Assembly (NCBI RefSeq): GCF_027943255.1
Contig: NC_072896.1
Span: forward strand, 49,750,501 to 49,814,500
Reading direction: 5' to 3'
Source: Anastrepha obliqua
Taxonomy: Eukaryota; Arthropoda; Insecta; Diptera; Tephritidae
Length of the DNA stretch: 64,000 nt
Shown: piece by piece, positions 46,002 through 58,139 of the stretch
Layout: each line of letters begins with the position of its first letter
Numbering within the stretch: position 1 is the first letter of the stretch
Made by a program: the position numbers and the translations under genes
The notes under the pieces: generated by a model
The model's database searches: none
Told to the model about the DNA's origin: nothing
Seen by the model: only the letters and a program-made list of their open reading frames with translations

Positions 46002-47085
46002 ATGAGTTATATTACAAACAATGAAAGCGAGAAACAAAATCCAGTTCTTCGTGAAGAATCAACAATACAATCCTCTACAGTGACTGCAGTGGCCGCTTCT
46101 ATAAACTCGACAACATTAAGCGGCTCACAAATTTTTGGAACGATTGCAGAGCAAATCGAAAGCGCCGAAAATGGTAGTAGTACCCAGAGGGACGCAACGC
46201 TAAAAGAAACTAGTGTTGGGCATCAGTTTTCTGCATCAAACATAGAATATTTGACTCCAATAAAAGATAAATCTATGTTTGCTGCTAGCGATGATGGGGA
46301 ACTGGTAGGCAAAGTAATCGCTGAGCGCGATGAAGACCGTAAGGCAGCGGTTGCGGGTACGACCACGAATATCACTACAACTACACCTGCTGATGCGAGT
46401 CACCGAGTAAAATTTCAGCAAACAAGTGATAATTCGTCTCTTTACGATTCGGCAACAACAAACATTGCAACTGCTGCAACGGATGCTGAGAATGCAGGCG
46501 AGGTGGGGGATGGTACAAGAGTGCCTCGTTTTATTAAAGACGCATTCGGTACACCAGTAACAATAATAAATGCAACAAAAACAACCGATTCGCTTTTGGC
46601 ATCATCTGCACCAACAACAACGTCATCTAAACCATCAACACCACCCACGCCACCGTCATCACCGACATCGTCTACTTTACCAATGTCAAAATCTGTGGTG
46701 ACCGCACAATGCAGCGCAACAGTTCTTACGCACATCTCAAGCGATCCCTCATTCGGTATGCAGTCGCAGTTGCGTCGCAATCAGCAGCAACAGAAAATGA
46801 AAAGCTATCATGACACTAAACAGGCAACGATGTGGTCTAAAGAATCTGTTCTGGGGACAAGCGCTACTGTGAGCATCGATGCAACGTCGCTCAACACACC
46901 AGCGGCGTTGGCAAACTACACGGGTATTATAATAAAAAGTGGTGCATTCAGTGCTACGGTTTCACCATGTTCAATACGCAAAATCTCCGATCCGAACACT
47001 ATGTTGCCTCGCCGTGTATCATTCCCGAAAAGTGACAATGAGCTGGTCACAGGCTACTTGGAGCCAGCCAATCCGTGGGGACAAG
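46002..47085 (+). CDS. First coding exon of a PPP1R37-like gene (partial)
   Basis: It encodes 361 residues plus one base before a donor, GGACAAG|GTGAGT (phase 1). Start is the ATG at 46002 (begins MSYITNNESEKQNPVLREES); the open frame extends upstream without an ATG. Most of the exon is Ser/Thr/Ala-rich low-complexity sequence with ACA/CAA-type runs, probably disordered. Near its end LPRRVSFPKSDNELVTGYLE and PANPWGQ match the RVxF protein-phosphatase-1 docking motif and the following 'EPxxPW' of PPP1R37, after which the leucine-rich repeats would begin in that family. No such repeats are seen in the remaining 17 kb, so the next exon is missing, distant, or beyond the window. The family call rests on this one motif block. 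Confidence 0.72.
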
Positions 47086-48260
47086 GTGAGTGATTTGTAT
47101 GCAATAAAAATGTGATTCATAATGTAAAAATGAAATTTATTCAATTCAAGATGTGATGTATGTATGAACAAAGGAATAATTGTCAACATTTGCTTGCACG
47201 CAACTGCCTTTATTTTTTTACGGTCATATACTAAATCTTAAACAAACGTAAAGTAAAGGAACGTAATGAATATTTAAAAAAAGAATTGCAGAGAACAAGT
47301 AATGACTTTGAATGCAAAATTACGCAATTTTCTCGTTTTTGCTGTTGTAACAGTAATGCAGCAATGTTATAGTAATGCAGCATTCAAGCAATGTTCTGAT
47401 TGTTGGTGTTATTATTGTTGCCACAACAACAATACGTCCCAAACATATGCAATTGTTTGGTTGCTTGCTTTGCTCTTCTGTCCGATGATAGAAGATACAT
47501 AAATACATACAAATGTGTGTGTGTAGATTAATATTATATTGACGCCATAGTTAAAAGTGATTGTGCTTAGCAGGTCGACCAGGACATGATAAAAAAGTTT
47601 TAATATAATAGCGTTTGCCGCACGCCATTTAAATCGCATAAAATAAATTTCCTTCAGAGGCGACACAAGACTGTGGGTTATTTCTTCTATAGAAAACTAT
47701 CAAAGCGCACACCTAAATCTGAAGAGATATTTGGATTAAATACCCGTCAAGGATATAGGTTGAGCATTTTTGCACGTCTATGTATGTACATATGTACTAC
47801 ATACCTACATAGTGTTTATTTTGCAAATTTCCAGTTAAAAATGTAACTTTTTGTGTGTTTTCAGTATTTCTCTCTCTCTCTGTATGCGGCTTTGTCATCA
47901 CGTTTTTTCAGTTGCGTAAATTACAACAAAAAATTAGCTGAAACAATACATTCCTACGTTAATTCATTAAATAGAAAACACAAAGAGGAATGAATTTGCT
48001 TACTTAATATAAGAAAATGAAAACAACAAACAATAAAATTAAGTTATCTCCTCGAATATGTTGTTAGGGGTCGCTATTAAAGTGTCGTTGTCGTTCGTGG
48101 TGACAAACGTGAGTCTACACCTCGAAAAGGCAACAGGCTGGCATAAAAAACTGTTTTGGCGCTTCGCTTTCTGTTTTATTTGGTTTCGCTTAGTTTAAAA
48201 GTGCTCTTCCGATGAAACAATAATCATGAATATGTCATATTGCAGGAACTATTCAAGCTA
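47086..48260. other. Start of the putative first intron; no gene
   Basis: AT-rich with short CA/GT and CT runs. The frames at 47302-47502 and 47320-47508 are low-complexity antisense pairs around a (GTTGTT)-type repeat and are not credible genes. Confidence 0.5.
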
Positions 48261-48594
48261 GGCAGTCGCTGTAGCCAAATGGTTGGTGCGTGACTACCAT
48301 TCGGAAGTGCACAGGTTCGAATCTTCGTGCATGAAACTCCAAATTATAACAAACGTTTTTTCTCTAGTACGGTACACTAGACAGGGCTAGTTTACTGGGT
48401 TTTTTCTAATAGCGGCTGCCGCTCGGCGGGCAATGGCAAACCTCTTGAGTGTATTTCTGCCATAAAAAAGCTTCTCATAAAAAATCATCTGAAAGACGCA
48501 CAGCTCAAATTAGAGGAGTAGCTCGGCCAAACACCCAAAAAGGGTGTGAGCGCGAATTATATATTATATATATATATATACATACATACAAACT
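48261..48594 (+). repeat. tRNA-headed SINE, copy E (diverged, with insertion)
   Basis: Head TCGCTGTAGCCAAATGGTTG, B box AGGTTCGAATC, an extra segment of about 40 bp near 48360-48400, then the family body and a TATATA tail. More diverged than copies B and G. Confidence 0.8.
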
Positions 48595-48615
48595 AAACCG
48601 GTTAAACTTAACATA

Positions 48616-49135
48616 CAGTCAGTCAAATAAGTCTTGGCACAGTGATTTTTTTTACAATATTCACAATGTTTTTCATAATTTTGTATGAGTTATTAATGTA
48701 AATGCAAAAAAATTTCGAACTTTTTACCCAGAACTAAAATTTTTTTGGTGTGCAGGTTTATACTAATTTAATTTTAGTAAGAAAAGGACACGTTTGGAAT
48801 TACCGAAATTTTTCTGCTGCCGATCTGTGCATTCAAGCGTCGATGGAAGAATATGTGCAATATCTTGAGCAAAAAAAAAAAACAAGAAATACTAGAATTA
48901 AATAAACTAGAAAACTGCATACCGGAAAAAATTTTAATTTGTGAGTAAAAAGTTCGAAATTTTTTTGAAAAATGTATGAATTTGGTTTTACTGTTGCATA
49001 GAGTTTGAAACTTTAAAATGTGTGGTTTTTATGGTAATATAAACTATATTTTTATACAAAATTAGCGAATAAAAAAATGGCATGAACAATGAAAATTCTG
49101 TAAAAAATTGCACTGTGCCAAAAATTTTTTCACTG
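48616..49135. mobile_element. Tc1-like short element without transposase
   Basis: About 520 bp with imperfect inverted ends, CAGTCAGTCAAATAAGTCTT then GGCACAGTG at the left and GGCACAGTG-containing reverse end at the right, next to TA. A related partial end, AGTTTTGGCACAGAGAGAGT, occurs at about 45238. No transposase was found. Confidence 0.6.
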
Positions 49136-49268
49136 CATATATGTATGTATGTAACTAATTACATTAGCGGACATTGAAATTCAGACACCTCAAAAATAAT
49201 GCTTTTCGTCTCCTGTAACAGTATGTTTAGTAATCGGAATTCAATAGCAAATAATTGATATTTACATA

Positions 49269-50099
49269 TATTAGGCCTCTTCTTTTCACCAAGAGTTAGT
49301 AAGTGGCGAATAGATGATGTAACTGGTACAAATTAAAATATGTCGGAAACGCGGAAAGATAGCTGCCTTAAATTACAAGTGTTGGTAAGGCAGTGCGATA
49401 TGCCAGTCTAATAATACGTTCACATATAAGTAGATGATCTACTTTTTCGCGCTTAACTCAAAATCCGTAATTAAAGCGCGTAAAAGCGCGATTTCCCATA
49501 CAAAATTTCTCTCCCAAAAACTGATATTATAAAATAATCCTAGATAATAGCGATACTCTTTGACATACAACCCTGTGTTTTCTGTATTATCGATAATTAT
49601 TATTAAGGATAATTATTAATCGATAAGCATCAAAATAAAAACTAAATGAAAGGGATGCCGGCAAAGAAAACAGGTCTGTAAATATAATTCTAACAAAATT
49701 TTTGTTAATTATTATGAATTAGGGATTCATTTTACAGAAAAAAACGTGTGTCCATAAACGTTTAGTCCTCTTATCCCTCATGCGCATTGCTACCAACTGT
49801 TTATTATTAGCAGCCAAATGCGCAATTAAATTAGCTATTCCTTCTCCTTGTATTTTCTTCATATCGTTAATAATAATTAAAGAAACCAAAAATACCGAAA
49901 TATTCCACCAAAATAATTTCTATAAAGAAAAACCTTTCAAAGCAGTATTGACAGCTGATAGTCAATTTTGCAGGTAATTGCCATATGTGAACGGGTAGAT
50001 TAATTTGGTGGTCGCTAGCGGCGAATCTTACTCGATACTATGTCGTTGCTTTCGCATGCAAAGTTTTCGTCAAGTTAATCGAGCAGAAGAGGCATATTA
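49269..50099 (-). mobile_element. Dispersed repeat 'X', copy 2 (interrupted)
   Basis: Inverted copy of 185-672, with ends TATTAGGCCTCTTCT and AGAAGAGGCATATTA that are complementary. Its middle is replaced by the 'M' element at about 49397-50013. Removing M leaves about 215 bp that align with the end parts of copy 1. Confidence 0.65.
49397..50013 (+). mobile_element. Short inverted-repeat element 'M', copy 2
   Basis: Closely matches 10482-11146, including CGTTCACATATAAGTAGATG, CTTTTTCGCGCTTAACTCAA, GTTATTATTAGCAGCCAAAT (near) and the right end CCATATGTGAACGGGTAG. Deletions distinguish the copies. It sits inside repeat X, so M inserted later than X. Confidence 0.75.
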
Positions 50100-50587
50100 T
50101 TTTGTAATGCTTCCTTTATGAGGAACTTTTCCTTTTCCCCATAAACGAATGCAAGAAATGTTTTTATGTAGAGGAATTATGCAACACTTTAAGGGAAACA
50201 AATTATTAAAAGGCAACGAGAGTTTCGAGCCACTTTAAACTTGCACTTTATTATACTAAAATTTATTAAAAGTTTGAAATTGCGATGAAAATTTGCTGAT
50301 TTTTTTAAATTTGGGCAAAGTTTGAAATTTGGATTTATATGTTTTGTTTAGGAGAATGAACTGTATTTTCATAAAAAATGATTAAAATGAAATGAGAAGC
50401 GAATAAATTGACAAAACTTGAGTGATGGTCCCTGTGGCATAGTTATTACTTGCACCGTATACAGGGTGGGCCATCTAAGATTTGAAACTGGAAATAGGTT
50501 TAGGTAAGAAATAGTGATTTTTTTTCAATGTAGGCAAGCTTTTTTTATTTGAGGTAAATAAAATACAGTTGAAGCGGGTTAATATCG

Positions 50588-50715
50588 TTGTTGTTGCAAT
50601 CGCATAAACATTCACCATAAATGTTTGGCGAATGCTGCTGGAGTGACAGTCCTTGGCCGGATATAACTCTGGCTTTTTTAGCTAACTTAGAACCGAGTAA
50701 CGTGGGATCGGACCA
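50588..50715 (-). repeat. Dispersed (CAA)-tailed repeat 'R2', copy 3
   Basis: GTTGTTGTTGCAATCGCATA, GAATGCTGCTGGAGTGACAG, TCCTTGGCCGGATATAACTC and TTAGAACCGAGTAACGTGGG, reverse orientation and diverged. Confidence 0.65.
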
Positions 50716-52009
50716 GTTGATGTGCTGGGTTGTTCTTACACATTTTTAGACAAAAGTTCCCCAAAAATGTATGGAGAATATTTTATTCTGTTATAACAAA
50801 AACAACAATCTAAAGTCAACAAACGCAAAATTTCCCATTATCGTATACCCAATTACCGAATACTTCATTTCAATTCTTATATTTATCGAAATCACTCAAA
50901 AAACGACTATGAAATTGTAGATAATCACAAATTTCAAAGGAGTGGCGCGCTGCTATTTTTTCTCAAACAAAATTACAAATGCAAGGTCTTTTTTATGTGA
51001 TCTTGTGTAGTTGATTCATAGAAATCGTGGTCACAAATGGCTTGCTGTAAAATTTCAATATTTTTGCAGCAGAAATTTCATAGTGCGAAATTAAAATTGT
51101 AAAGTTTGAATTACATGCATATAAGTATATTTCCAGGTCCTAGTTCTCTCAGTTTTTGATAGTTTTGATAATCCTTTTCAGGGCGAATATCCATTCGGAG
51201 TTTTACGATGGCGTGTCGAGTAACGAACGCAATAAAGTTTTATTTTAGTTTTTTAATGTTTTATGTACGCATTAGTTTTTCAATCAGACCAACTGCCGCT
51301 GTGCCGAACAAATGCGTACTATGCTACGACGACGACATAATCACGTTATCGTTTTGGTTACATTTCATATTTTCCTTTATGAGCTTATGTGTCATTATTG
51401 TGCGTTCTTTTTCTGCTTAAATTTCATTAATTCGCACAAGTCTAATTAAACTTTGCATGCGTATATTGTCGTGATATTTGGCACTTATTTGCTATCTTAA
51501 TGTCGTCTCTTTGGATTGGTTGATTGCTAGTATCGGTTTGTGTTATCGAACTATATTAGGAAAAGGGGTTTGTTTGTTTGTTTTCAAAGTTTCTCCTTAA
51601 CATATACGTAACTACGCACGAATAAAATATTATGTATATTAATTATTTATCTATTATGTTGTTGCCCTTATGTGTTGTTCGAAAACTACGCGGTTTCGAA
51701 AGTTACACTCTATAATAAGGTTAGAAATTAATGTCGAATTTAACTTAAAATAAATACATTTGTCCTGTCCACATGATAAATTCGATTTCGTCATCTCAAC
51801 GTCAGGCCTTATGACCCGCAGTGAAAATCATGCATTAAATTATACATACCTAATTTTTGCTCTTTCGCGATGGGCTCATTTTTAAGGATTCTTTGTTAGT
51901 TATTGTATGTTTTCCATTATTTATTTTTAATAGGCAGACATCATCCCATATGGCACCAATAATGGGCATTTCATACTCTTAGGCGCAAACATTTCCTTCG
52001 TCCAAATAA
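50716..52009. other. Non-coding stretch
   Basis: AT-rich, with no gene or transposon recognised. The frame at 51208-51420 has two hydrophobic stretches but no supporting structure or similarity. Confidence 0.45.
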
Positions 52010-52011
52010 TG

Positions 52012-52120
52012 TAAGGCTGAATTAGCGGTGTCATACCATAACACCATAACTTTAACCATATTTTAAGGTTAAATTAGAGGTGTCATACCATAACGCCATA
52101 ACCTTAACCATATCTTTACC
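52012..52120. repeat. Two direct copies of a ~50-bp unit
   Basis: The unit contains GGTGTCATACCATAAC, then GCCATAACCTTAACCATAT; it appears at about 52017-52066 and 52067-52116 with small differences. Confidence 0.65.
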
Positions 52121-52149
52121 ATAACGATATTTGCTGTCCTCTGTTATTG

Positions 52150-52960
52150 GTGCCATAGCTATGAGAAGGACCTCTCCGAGCCGTTGGATACCAACCTAGG
52201 TTTCAGGCAGGGTGACTCTCTGTCGTGTGACTTCTTTAACATGATGTTGTGCGAGCCGCAGAACTTAATCGCTCAGGCACAATTTTTTATAAGAGCGTAC
52301 AAATGTTGGCGTATGCCAATCATATTGATATCATCGGCCTAACAACCGCTCTGTTAGTTCTGCTTTTTCCAAACTGGATGAAGATGTAAAGCGAATAGGT
52401 GATAAATGAGGACAAAACGAAGTACCTCTTTTCATAAAAAGAAAAAAAACAGTCGGAGCATTCGCGTGAGAGACTTCTTTTATCTAGAAACCAGCATTAA
52501 TACCGATAACAACGTCAGCCTTGAAATCCAACGTAGAATCTCCCTTGCCAACAAGTGCTACTATTGGAGTAAAGTCGTCTCTCGCCGAACACAACTAACA
52601 CTTTATAATGCTCTCATCATGCCCGTCCTAACGTATGGCGCAGAAGCGTGGACGATGACAACATCCGATGAAGCTACGCTTGGAGTGTTTGGCTGGGTAA
52701 TGCCGTCGGAATGTCTACAAACGCTCCGGCTCTGAAAATATTCGATGCGGTACCAGCTGGTGGTAGCAGAGGCAGAGGAAAACCTCCTCCCCCTACATGG
52801 GAAAGATCAGGTGGAAAAGTACTTGACTTCGCTTGGTGTTTCCAACTGGTGCCGGTTAGCACGAGAAAGAAACGACTGGCACGCTTTGTTAAACTCGGCC
52901 AAAATCGCGTAAGCGGTTATCGCGCCAATCAAAAAGAAGAAGAAGCCATGAGCAGCTGAT
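52150..52960 (+). mobile_element. LINE ORF2 C-terminal remnant
   Basis: The left part (CAGGGTGACTCTCTGTCGTG and on) matches the right end of the LINE at 22465-23875. It continues with RISLANKCYYWSKVVSRRTQ and LPVLTYGAEAWTMT-type thumb sequence (here IMPVLTYGAEAWTMT) and ends in the endonuclease-like C-terminus (GGSRGRGKPPPPTW; then VSNWCRLARERNDWHALLN in another frame). Deletions and shifts show decay. Confidence 0.8.
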
Positions 52961-53342
52961 ACTTATATACATTGCCAGTGTTTCTCTACAAATTTCTAAC
53001 CCCTTACGTTGATATGAATCCCCAACCCTGGGTTATCTCCGGCCAAAGACAGCCATTTCACCAATATTTACCAAAAATATATGGGAAGCTTTTGCTCAGA
53101 TTATCTCGTTAATGCCTGAACAGCGACTGATTGGATATTTGTATGAAAAGAACGGACGGAATTCTGCTGCCGTATTCCCGTTGACGTGGCAGCCGAAATT
53201 ACTCTCGCAATGTTGTTTTGGATGGTCGAAGCTGGTAATCTATCATCCTTGGGATAATATTTTATGCTGTTACTATAACAATAACCATTGTTATTGGTTT
53301 TTTCAAATTGGTTTTAACTGATTCAAAAATATAAAACTTACT

Positions 53343-53592
53343 CCGCCGTAGCCGAATAAGTTAGCGTGTGATTACCATTCGGATTTCAGAGAGAACGTAG
53401 TTCCGAATCTCGGTGAGTGACCAAAATGAAGAAAAAGTTCTTTCTTATAACGGTCGCCCCTAGGCATAAAAAATATCTGCCGTTCGGAGTCGGCTTGAAA
53501 CTGTAGGTCTCTCCATTTGTGGAATAATATCAAGACGCACACCACAAAAAAAGGAGAAGTGCGGCCAAATACCCAAGATGGGTGCACGTGCC
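53343..53592 (+). repeat. tRNA-headed SINE, copy F (internally deleted)
   Basis: Head CGCCGTAGCCGAATAAG and B-box segment present. The GGCAATGGCAAACCTCC to GCTCCTCATAAA segment is deleted, then TGCCGTTCGGAGTCGGCTTG and the CACACCACAAA part follow. Confidence 0.8.
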
Positions 53593-53599
53593 ATCATCT

Positions 53600-54700
53600 G
53601 ACAAGGCTCGTTTTTTTAGAAGTCTATAGCAACATTTTTTTGAAGTAGTGTATTTTTTTTAATATATGGTGGAGCTTCTCATACCGCAAATACATATTCC
53701 AATATGTGAAGAAGCCCGACTTATACTAAACGACCATGTACTTCACATGCCCATTTGAACCAACTTATGAAACACAACGTTGAGATTACACGGGCCTAGT
53801 TGAGCACCTATCTACGCAGATCTTACTACTGTTATTATAACAACAAGTACATCTTTTCAATTAGCGGACCTCAGGCGCATGATTTCCAATTTTGTTTTTA
53901 AAACTTCTTAAAATATTCCGTTGTTTGTTTCTGAATTTTCACTGAATTTCGGCAAATTTGACTGCATAATTCCAAAACACTTGCATTCTTACTCACCTTT
54001 ACTCATTAAATACAGTCGAATTATTGCTGTAATTTTTGGCAATAGTTTAGTTTATTCTGTACCTACATACATATGTATGTATGTATGTACTATATACACA
54101 ATATGTATGTGCGTGTATGACTTAGTTGGCTTGTTGCACCGAATAATTGGATTTCGTTCATTTTATTTCGCAATTTAAAAATAGTTCCGATTTAGAGGGT
54201 CATTGTAAGTATTTTACTGCGAGTATTTTCGACTCGTTCTTTTTTCAAAAAAATTTTCGACTAGGTACTCTCCTCAGAAGTATTTATCAGACCAATTTTT
54301 TGTTTGTTAGAGGTGGGTGTTTAAATTGTGGCTAATTATTAAGGAGCGCCATGCATGGGTTTTTTCGTTATAGCTATCGTCAGTCTAATTATTGGCACTA
54401 GCTCGTTTTTTATTGTATTTTTTGTTTGCTTTTAATTGCATTTCATTATTTCAAGTATTTTGCTTTTGTTTGTGACGTGTGAGTCGCTGAGTGTTTCGGT
54501 AGAACACGTGATGAAGCATCATTGTCGTTGATACTGACAATTCAATAACACTTTGAGTTGCCTAATTAGCAAAACAGCTCACATTCTCGCTTTTAATATG
54601 TATTTACTGGATTTCGTTACGCATACATATGTAAAGGGTGGTCCAAACGCAAGATTACGTTTAAAAGTAAAATAAGATGGGAGAAATCTAGTGGGATACG
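53600..54700. other. Non-coding stretch
   Basis: AT-rich with TATG microsatellite sequence at about 54066-54110. A GGGTGGTCCAAACGCAAGATT at 54638 resembles a mariner-type terminus (compare 58680), but no element body was seen. Confidence 0.45.
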
Positions 54701-54839
54701 ATTTAATTCGTGTTGTTGTAACAACATAAAGCTACGCAATAGCGTTTGGTCTTGGAATTGTTTCTTTTAATGTATTGTTGCCGAATTTGGCCTCTATCTC
54801 ACTAATAGATCTGTCGATATTCCCCTTAAGATCGTTAGA

Positions 54840-55350
54840 GATTGTTAACAGAGCATCGCAATTTCGCGGGCTCAACCAAAACCGCCCCTGCGAGAGGACT
54901 GTCCTAGTAGCTTTGGACCTAAAAAAGGCTTTCGACACTGTCACCCACGCTACTAGATGATATTTTACAGTCAACACTTCCGCCAGTGCTGAAGAGGTGG
55001 ACCGCGATCTACCCTCCCAGGCATGTCAGGAGGCACCTCCTCAATTACGCGGACGAGATCTAGGACAAAACAGACCGACAATTACTGGATCGGACAGTGT
55101 ACATACAGATAATTAACGACATTCATCGGGAGACTCTTACCACCTTTTTAAGCTCCCGACCCCCGAATGCCGTCATCGGAGTCTAACCACCACACATTGC
55201 AGACGAAGAGCTCCAACTTCCCCGAGAGTCCCGCGTAACCTTGGAACAATTACGTTCTGGGTACTGTAGTAGGTTAAACTTCTACCTATCCAGACTTGTA
55301 CCCGACATAACACCCGACATCCAAAATATCCATTACTTGAAGGGGTGTGT
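54840..55350 (+). mobile_element. Jockey-like LINE ORF2 remnant
   Basis: RPCERTVLVALDLKKAFDTV includes the first catalytic Asp of the reverse transcriptase, followed by STLPPVLKRWTAIYLPRHVR. After an internal deletion (the YADD region is reduced to LLNYADEI) it resumes with TLTTFLSSRPPNAVIG, ELQLPRESRVTLEQLRSGYC, SRLNFYLSRLVPDITPDIQN, the usual C-terminal sequence of Jockey-group LINEs. Confidence 0.85.
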
Positions 55351-55393
55351 GTGATTCTACTGAAACATCAGATCATCCCAGTTCACGTTTTCA

Positions 55394-55834
55394 TGACAGT
55401 CGGTTCTACGTTACCAGAATGACCCGGATTTATATCAGACCTGGGATTGTCACTCCAGCAGCATTCTCCAATCATTAATAAATAAAAAATAAATAATTGG
55501 CGCGTACACTTCTGTTAGGTGTTTGGCCGAGCTCCTCCGCCTATTTGTGGTGTGCGTCTTGGTGTTGTTCCACAAATGGAGGGACCTACAGTTTCAAGCC
55601 GACTCCGAACGGCAGATATTTTTATGAGGAGCTTTTTCATGGCAGAAATACACTCGGAGGTTTGCCATTGATTGCCGAGGGGCGACCGCTATTAAAAAAA
55701 TGTTTTTATTAATTTTGCTTTCACCGAGATTCGAACCAACGACCTCTCAGTGAATTCCGAATGGTGATCACGCACCAACCCATTCGGCTACGGCGGCCGC
55801 ATTAATGGGCAATGTTTATTGTTACAACAACAAC
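55394..55834 (+). repeat. Dispersed (CAA)-tailed repeat 'R2', copy 4, split by a SINE
   Basis: Left part GACAGTCGGTTCTACGTTAC...CACTCCAGCAGCATTCTCC (55394-55470) and right part GGGCAATGTTTATTGTTACA ACAACAACC (55806-55834) join across SINE copy G. CATTAAT flanks the SINE on both sides as target duplication. Confidence 0.75.
55486..55800 (-). repeat. tRNA-headed SINE, copy G (full length)
   Basis: Complete in reverse orientation, from an A/T-rich tail at the left to the head CGGCCGCCGTAGCCGAATGG (reverse complement) at the right. A CATTAAT duplication at about 55474-55480 and 55800-55806 marks the insertion into repeat R2. Confidence 0.88.
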
Positions 55835-57790
55835 CATCGTTCCAAACAATAACTTTAATTTATCCCGTAGACCGAAATAGCGCTTCTAGGAGAAATTTTG
55901 GATAAAATTAGTAAATGGTGCCATCATTTCGTACTTGGCATTTAAATATAATTTCCTGCGGATGCACGGACAGGGTTGTTATACATGTAAAACATACAGC
56001 TGTATTCACAATAATAATTTTGAAAAAATAAATTTGCAAAGGTTTGGCTATTTATTTATTTTTAAGGGGTTAGAAGGGATAGTCAGAGGCCCGAAAAAAT
56101 GATGATTTTCAATCACATCATGTTTCGACTTGACTAGCAGAATATCAAAAAAAATTAATTGTAAAAGTTACGCTGTTTGTGTGGAGCCCGTTTCTCCAGA
56201 AGTCCCTTGTGGTGATCATTACAAGTCTTTGGAGTTTCATCTAAAATCAATCAGACAAGAGAAATTAGTTTTATTAATAGATAATCTTGTGCTTTTTTTC
56301 CAAAATTAACATAAACGAAAAAATCCGTCGATCAGGCACGAGTTTTTTATGTTTTTCAAAAGCAGTATACATTTTATTGAAATCTACCAAGCGGTTTTTA
56401 AGTTACAGTGATCACCAGTTCAAAAAATATAGTTTATTTATATAACGAATGTTCGACATCTTTTCATATGAAAAAAAATGTTAGAAAGAAAAGAAATGCC
56501 AAATATCAACACGATTTTTGAGCCACTTTAAACTGGCACTTTAATTTCTAATTCATTCTAATCAATAAAATTGAAATGTTGAAAAATAAAATTTATTGAC
56601 GTTTTTTTTAATTTTCTACGAGTTTGAAATTTTAAGTTATATGGCTTTTATTGCAGTATAACCAATATTTCTACGTAAATTAATATATAGTCAAAGTTAT
56701 GGAATGTATTGCGCTGCTATTATTGTGTACATAGGTGTATGTTGGTATTTTGTGGTCAATACCTAGAACGCAGTTGTGACAGTATGAGTCAATTTACACG
56801 ATGACTTTTTACCCTAGGTGATAGGCATGCACACACGGTGAGTGAAATCGAGGGATTTTTTTGACATTTCTCTTTCATCGTATTCACTTTCGTATTTTTA
56901 TTCAAGGGCACTTTGGGCTCGCGATCAACGAACGAGTGACCAAAGCTAATTGTCGTGTAAATGCACGAAGATTTTCGTATACTTCTTTAAAAGAACCCTT
57001 CGTCTATAATATGAAATTTCAGGTCAAGAATAAATACAGATGGCGATTGTCTTTCAACGTTTGCCGGCATTCTTTGGCTGCAGAACTTTGCATACCATCA
57101 GAGGGCGTCGCCTTGCGATATTGAGTACGGTGCTTTGACAAGTCTGTAGCTGCATCCACTGACAACCAAATTGACGCTGTTTATCTGAAAACTGATCTTG
57201 TATGTTGTATTTGTAGAAAACTAGAATAATCTGCCGAATAACTAAATGTTATTTTTGGTCAAATTGGAACTTTGAACTTTTTGTAAAACACACAAGTCAT
57301 CAATGTCATTATTACACACTATCAAATAGCATATAAAATCAATGAAACTTCTTCTGATGGCTGGAGATGTTTTGAAGTACAGAAGCTGAACCATAGTGAG
57401 TAAGATAGCTCCGTATGGTACCAATCGTTTAATACCTTTGAGTTTAGCGGTTTAATCTTGAAAAGTTTCTGATGATTTTCGACCACGAGAATATTGATAA
57501 TTCGTCAATACTTTTTCAGTCTTTGTTGAGGGGAGATGTTTTCAATGTTCTTTAGTAACGTTATGTGGCTTATGGCCTTTTGATAAATGTAAAGCTACTA
57601 GAAATGTTCTCTCACAAGATGCTGTCCACTTTACAAATTACAAATAGTATAGATTATGACTGCTTTCGGTAAATACCACATTGATCGAAAAGTTCCTGGA
57701 ATATATTCAGAAAATTCAAAATATTGGTTTATTTCTCAAAAGTTATAATATCGCCTCTAAAGTAGTCTCCATGAACTGCAACTGCCCTCT
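55835..57790. other. Non-coding stretch
   Basis: No gene seen. A segment at about 56515-56660 (GAGCCACTTTAAACTGGCAC and on) recurs at 50228-50360 (GAGCCACTTTAAACTTGCAC) and part of it, near GAGTTTGAAA, at about 49005, so a dispersed repeat is present. Frame 56861-57124 has no recognisable similarity. Confidence 0.45.
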
Positions 57791-57794
57791 AAAC

Positions 57795-58100
57795 ATTTAT
57801 GGAACTCGAAGGTACGGTGCATTAGTCAGGGATAGTTTATTGGGGCGGCAGTCTTTAGTCGGGAAAAACCCGAGTCATTCCGGTACGTAGAACTGGCTGC
57901 CATGGGATGTTCTGGAACTCTATTTCCTTATGGCTGTTAAAACGCATTCCCCGTAGTGGAGTCATATCAGATGGCTTCGATTGTTCCCACGACTGTAGGT
58001 TCTAAGCTACCGGAACGACCCGGATTTATATCTGGCCAAGAACTCTCACTACCCATACATATGCGGCGAATGCTTATGCTACTTCAACAACAACGGGTGA
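57795..58100. repeat. Two R2 fragments in opposite orientation
   Basis: About 57820-57915 is a diverged reverse piece (GTCTTTAGTCGGGAAAAACC, CATTCCGGTACGTAGAACTG); about 57970-58098 is a forward piece (GACTGTAGGTTCTAAGCTAC, CGGAACGACCCGGATTTATA, CAACAACAACGG). Confidence 0.6.
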
Positions 58101-58139
58101 ATTCGATGGCTGTTGGATGGTATTCGTTTCGTTCTTGAT

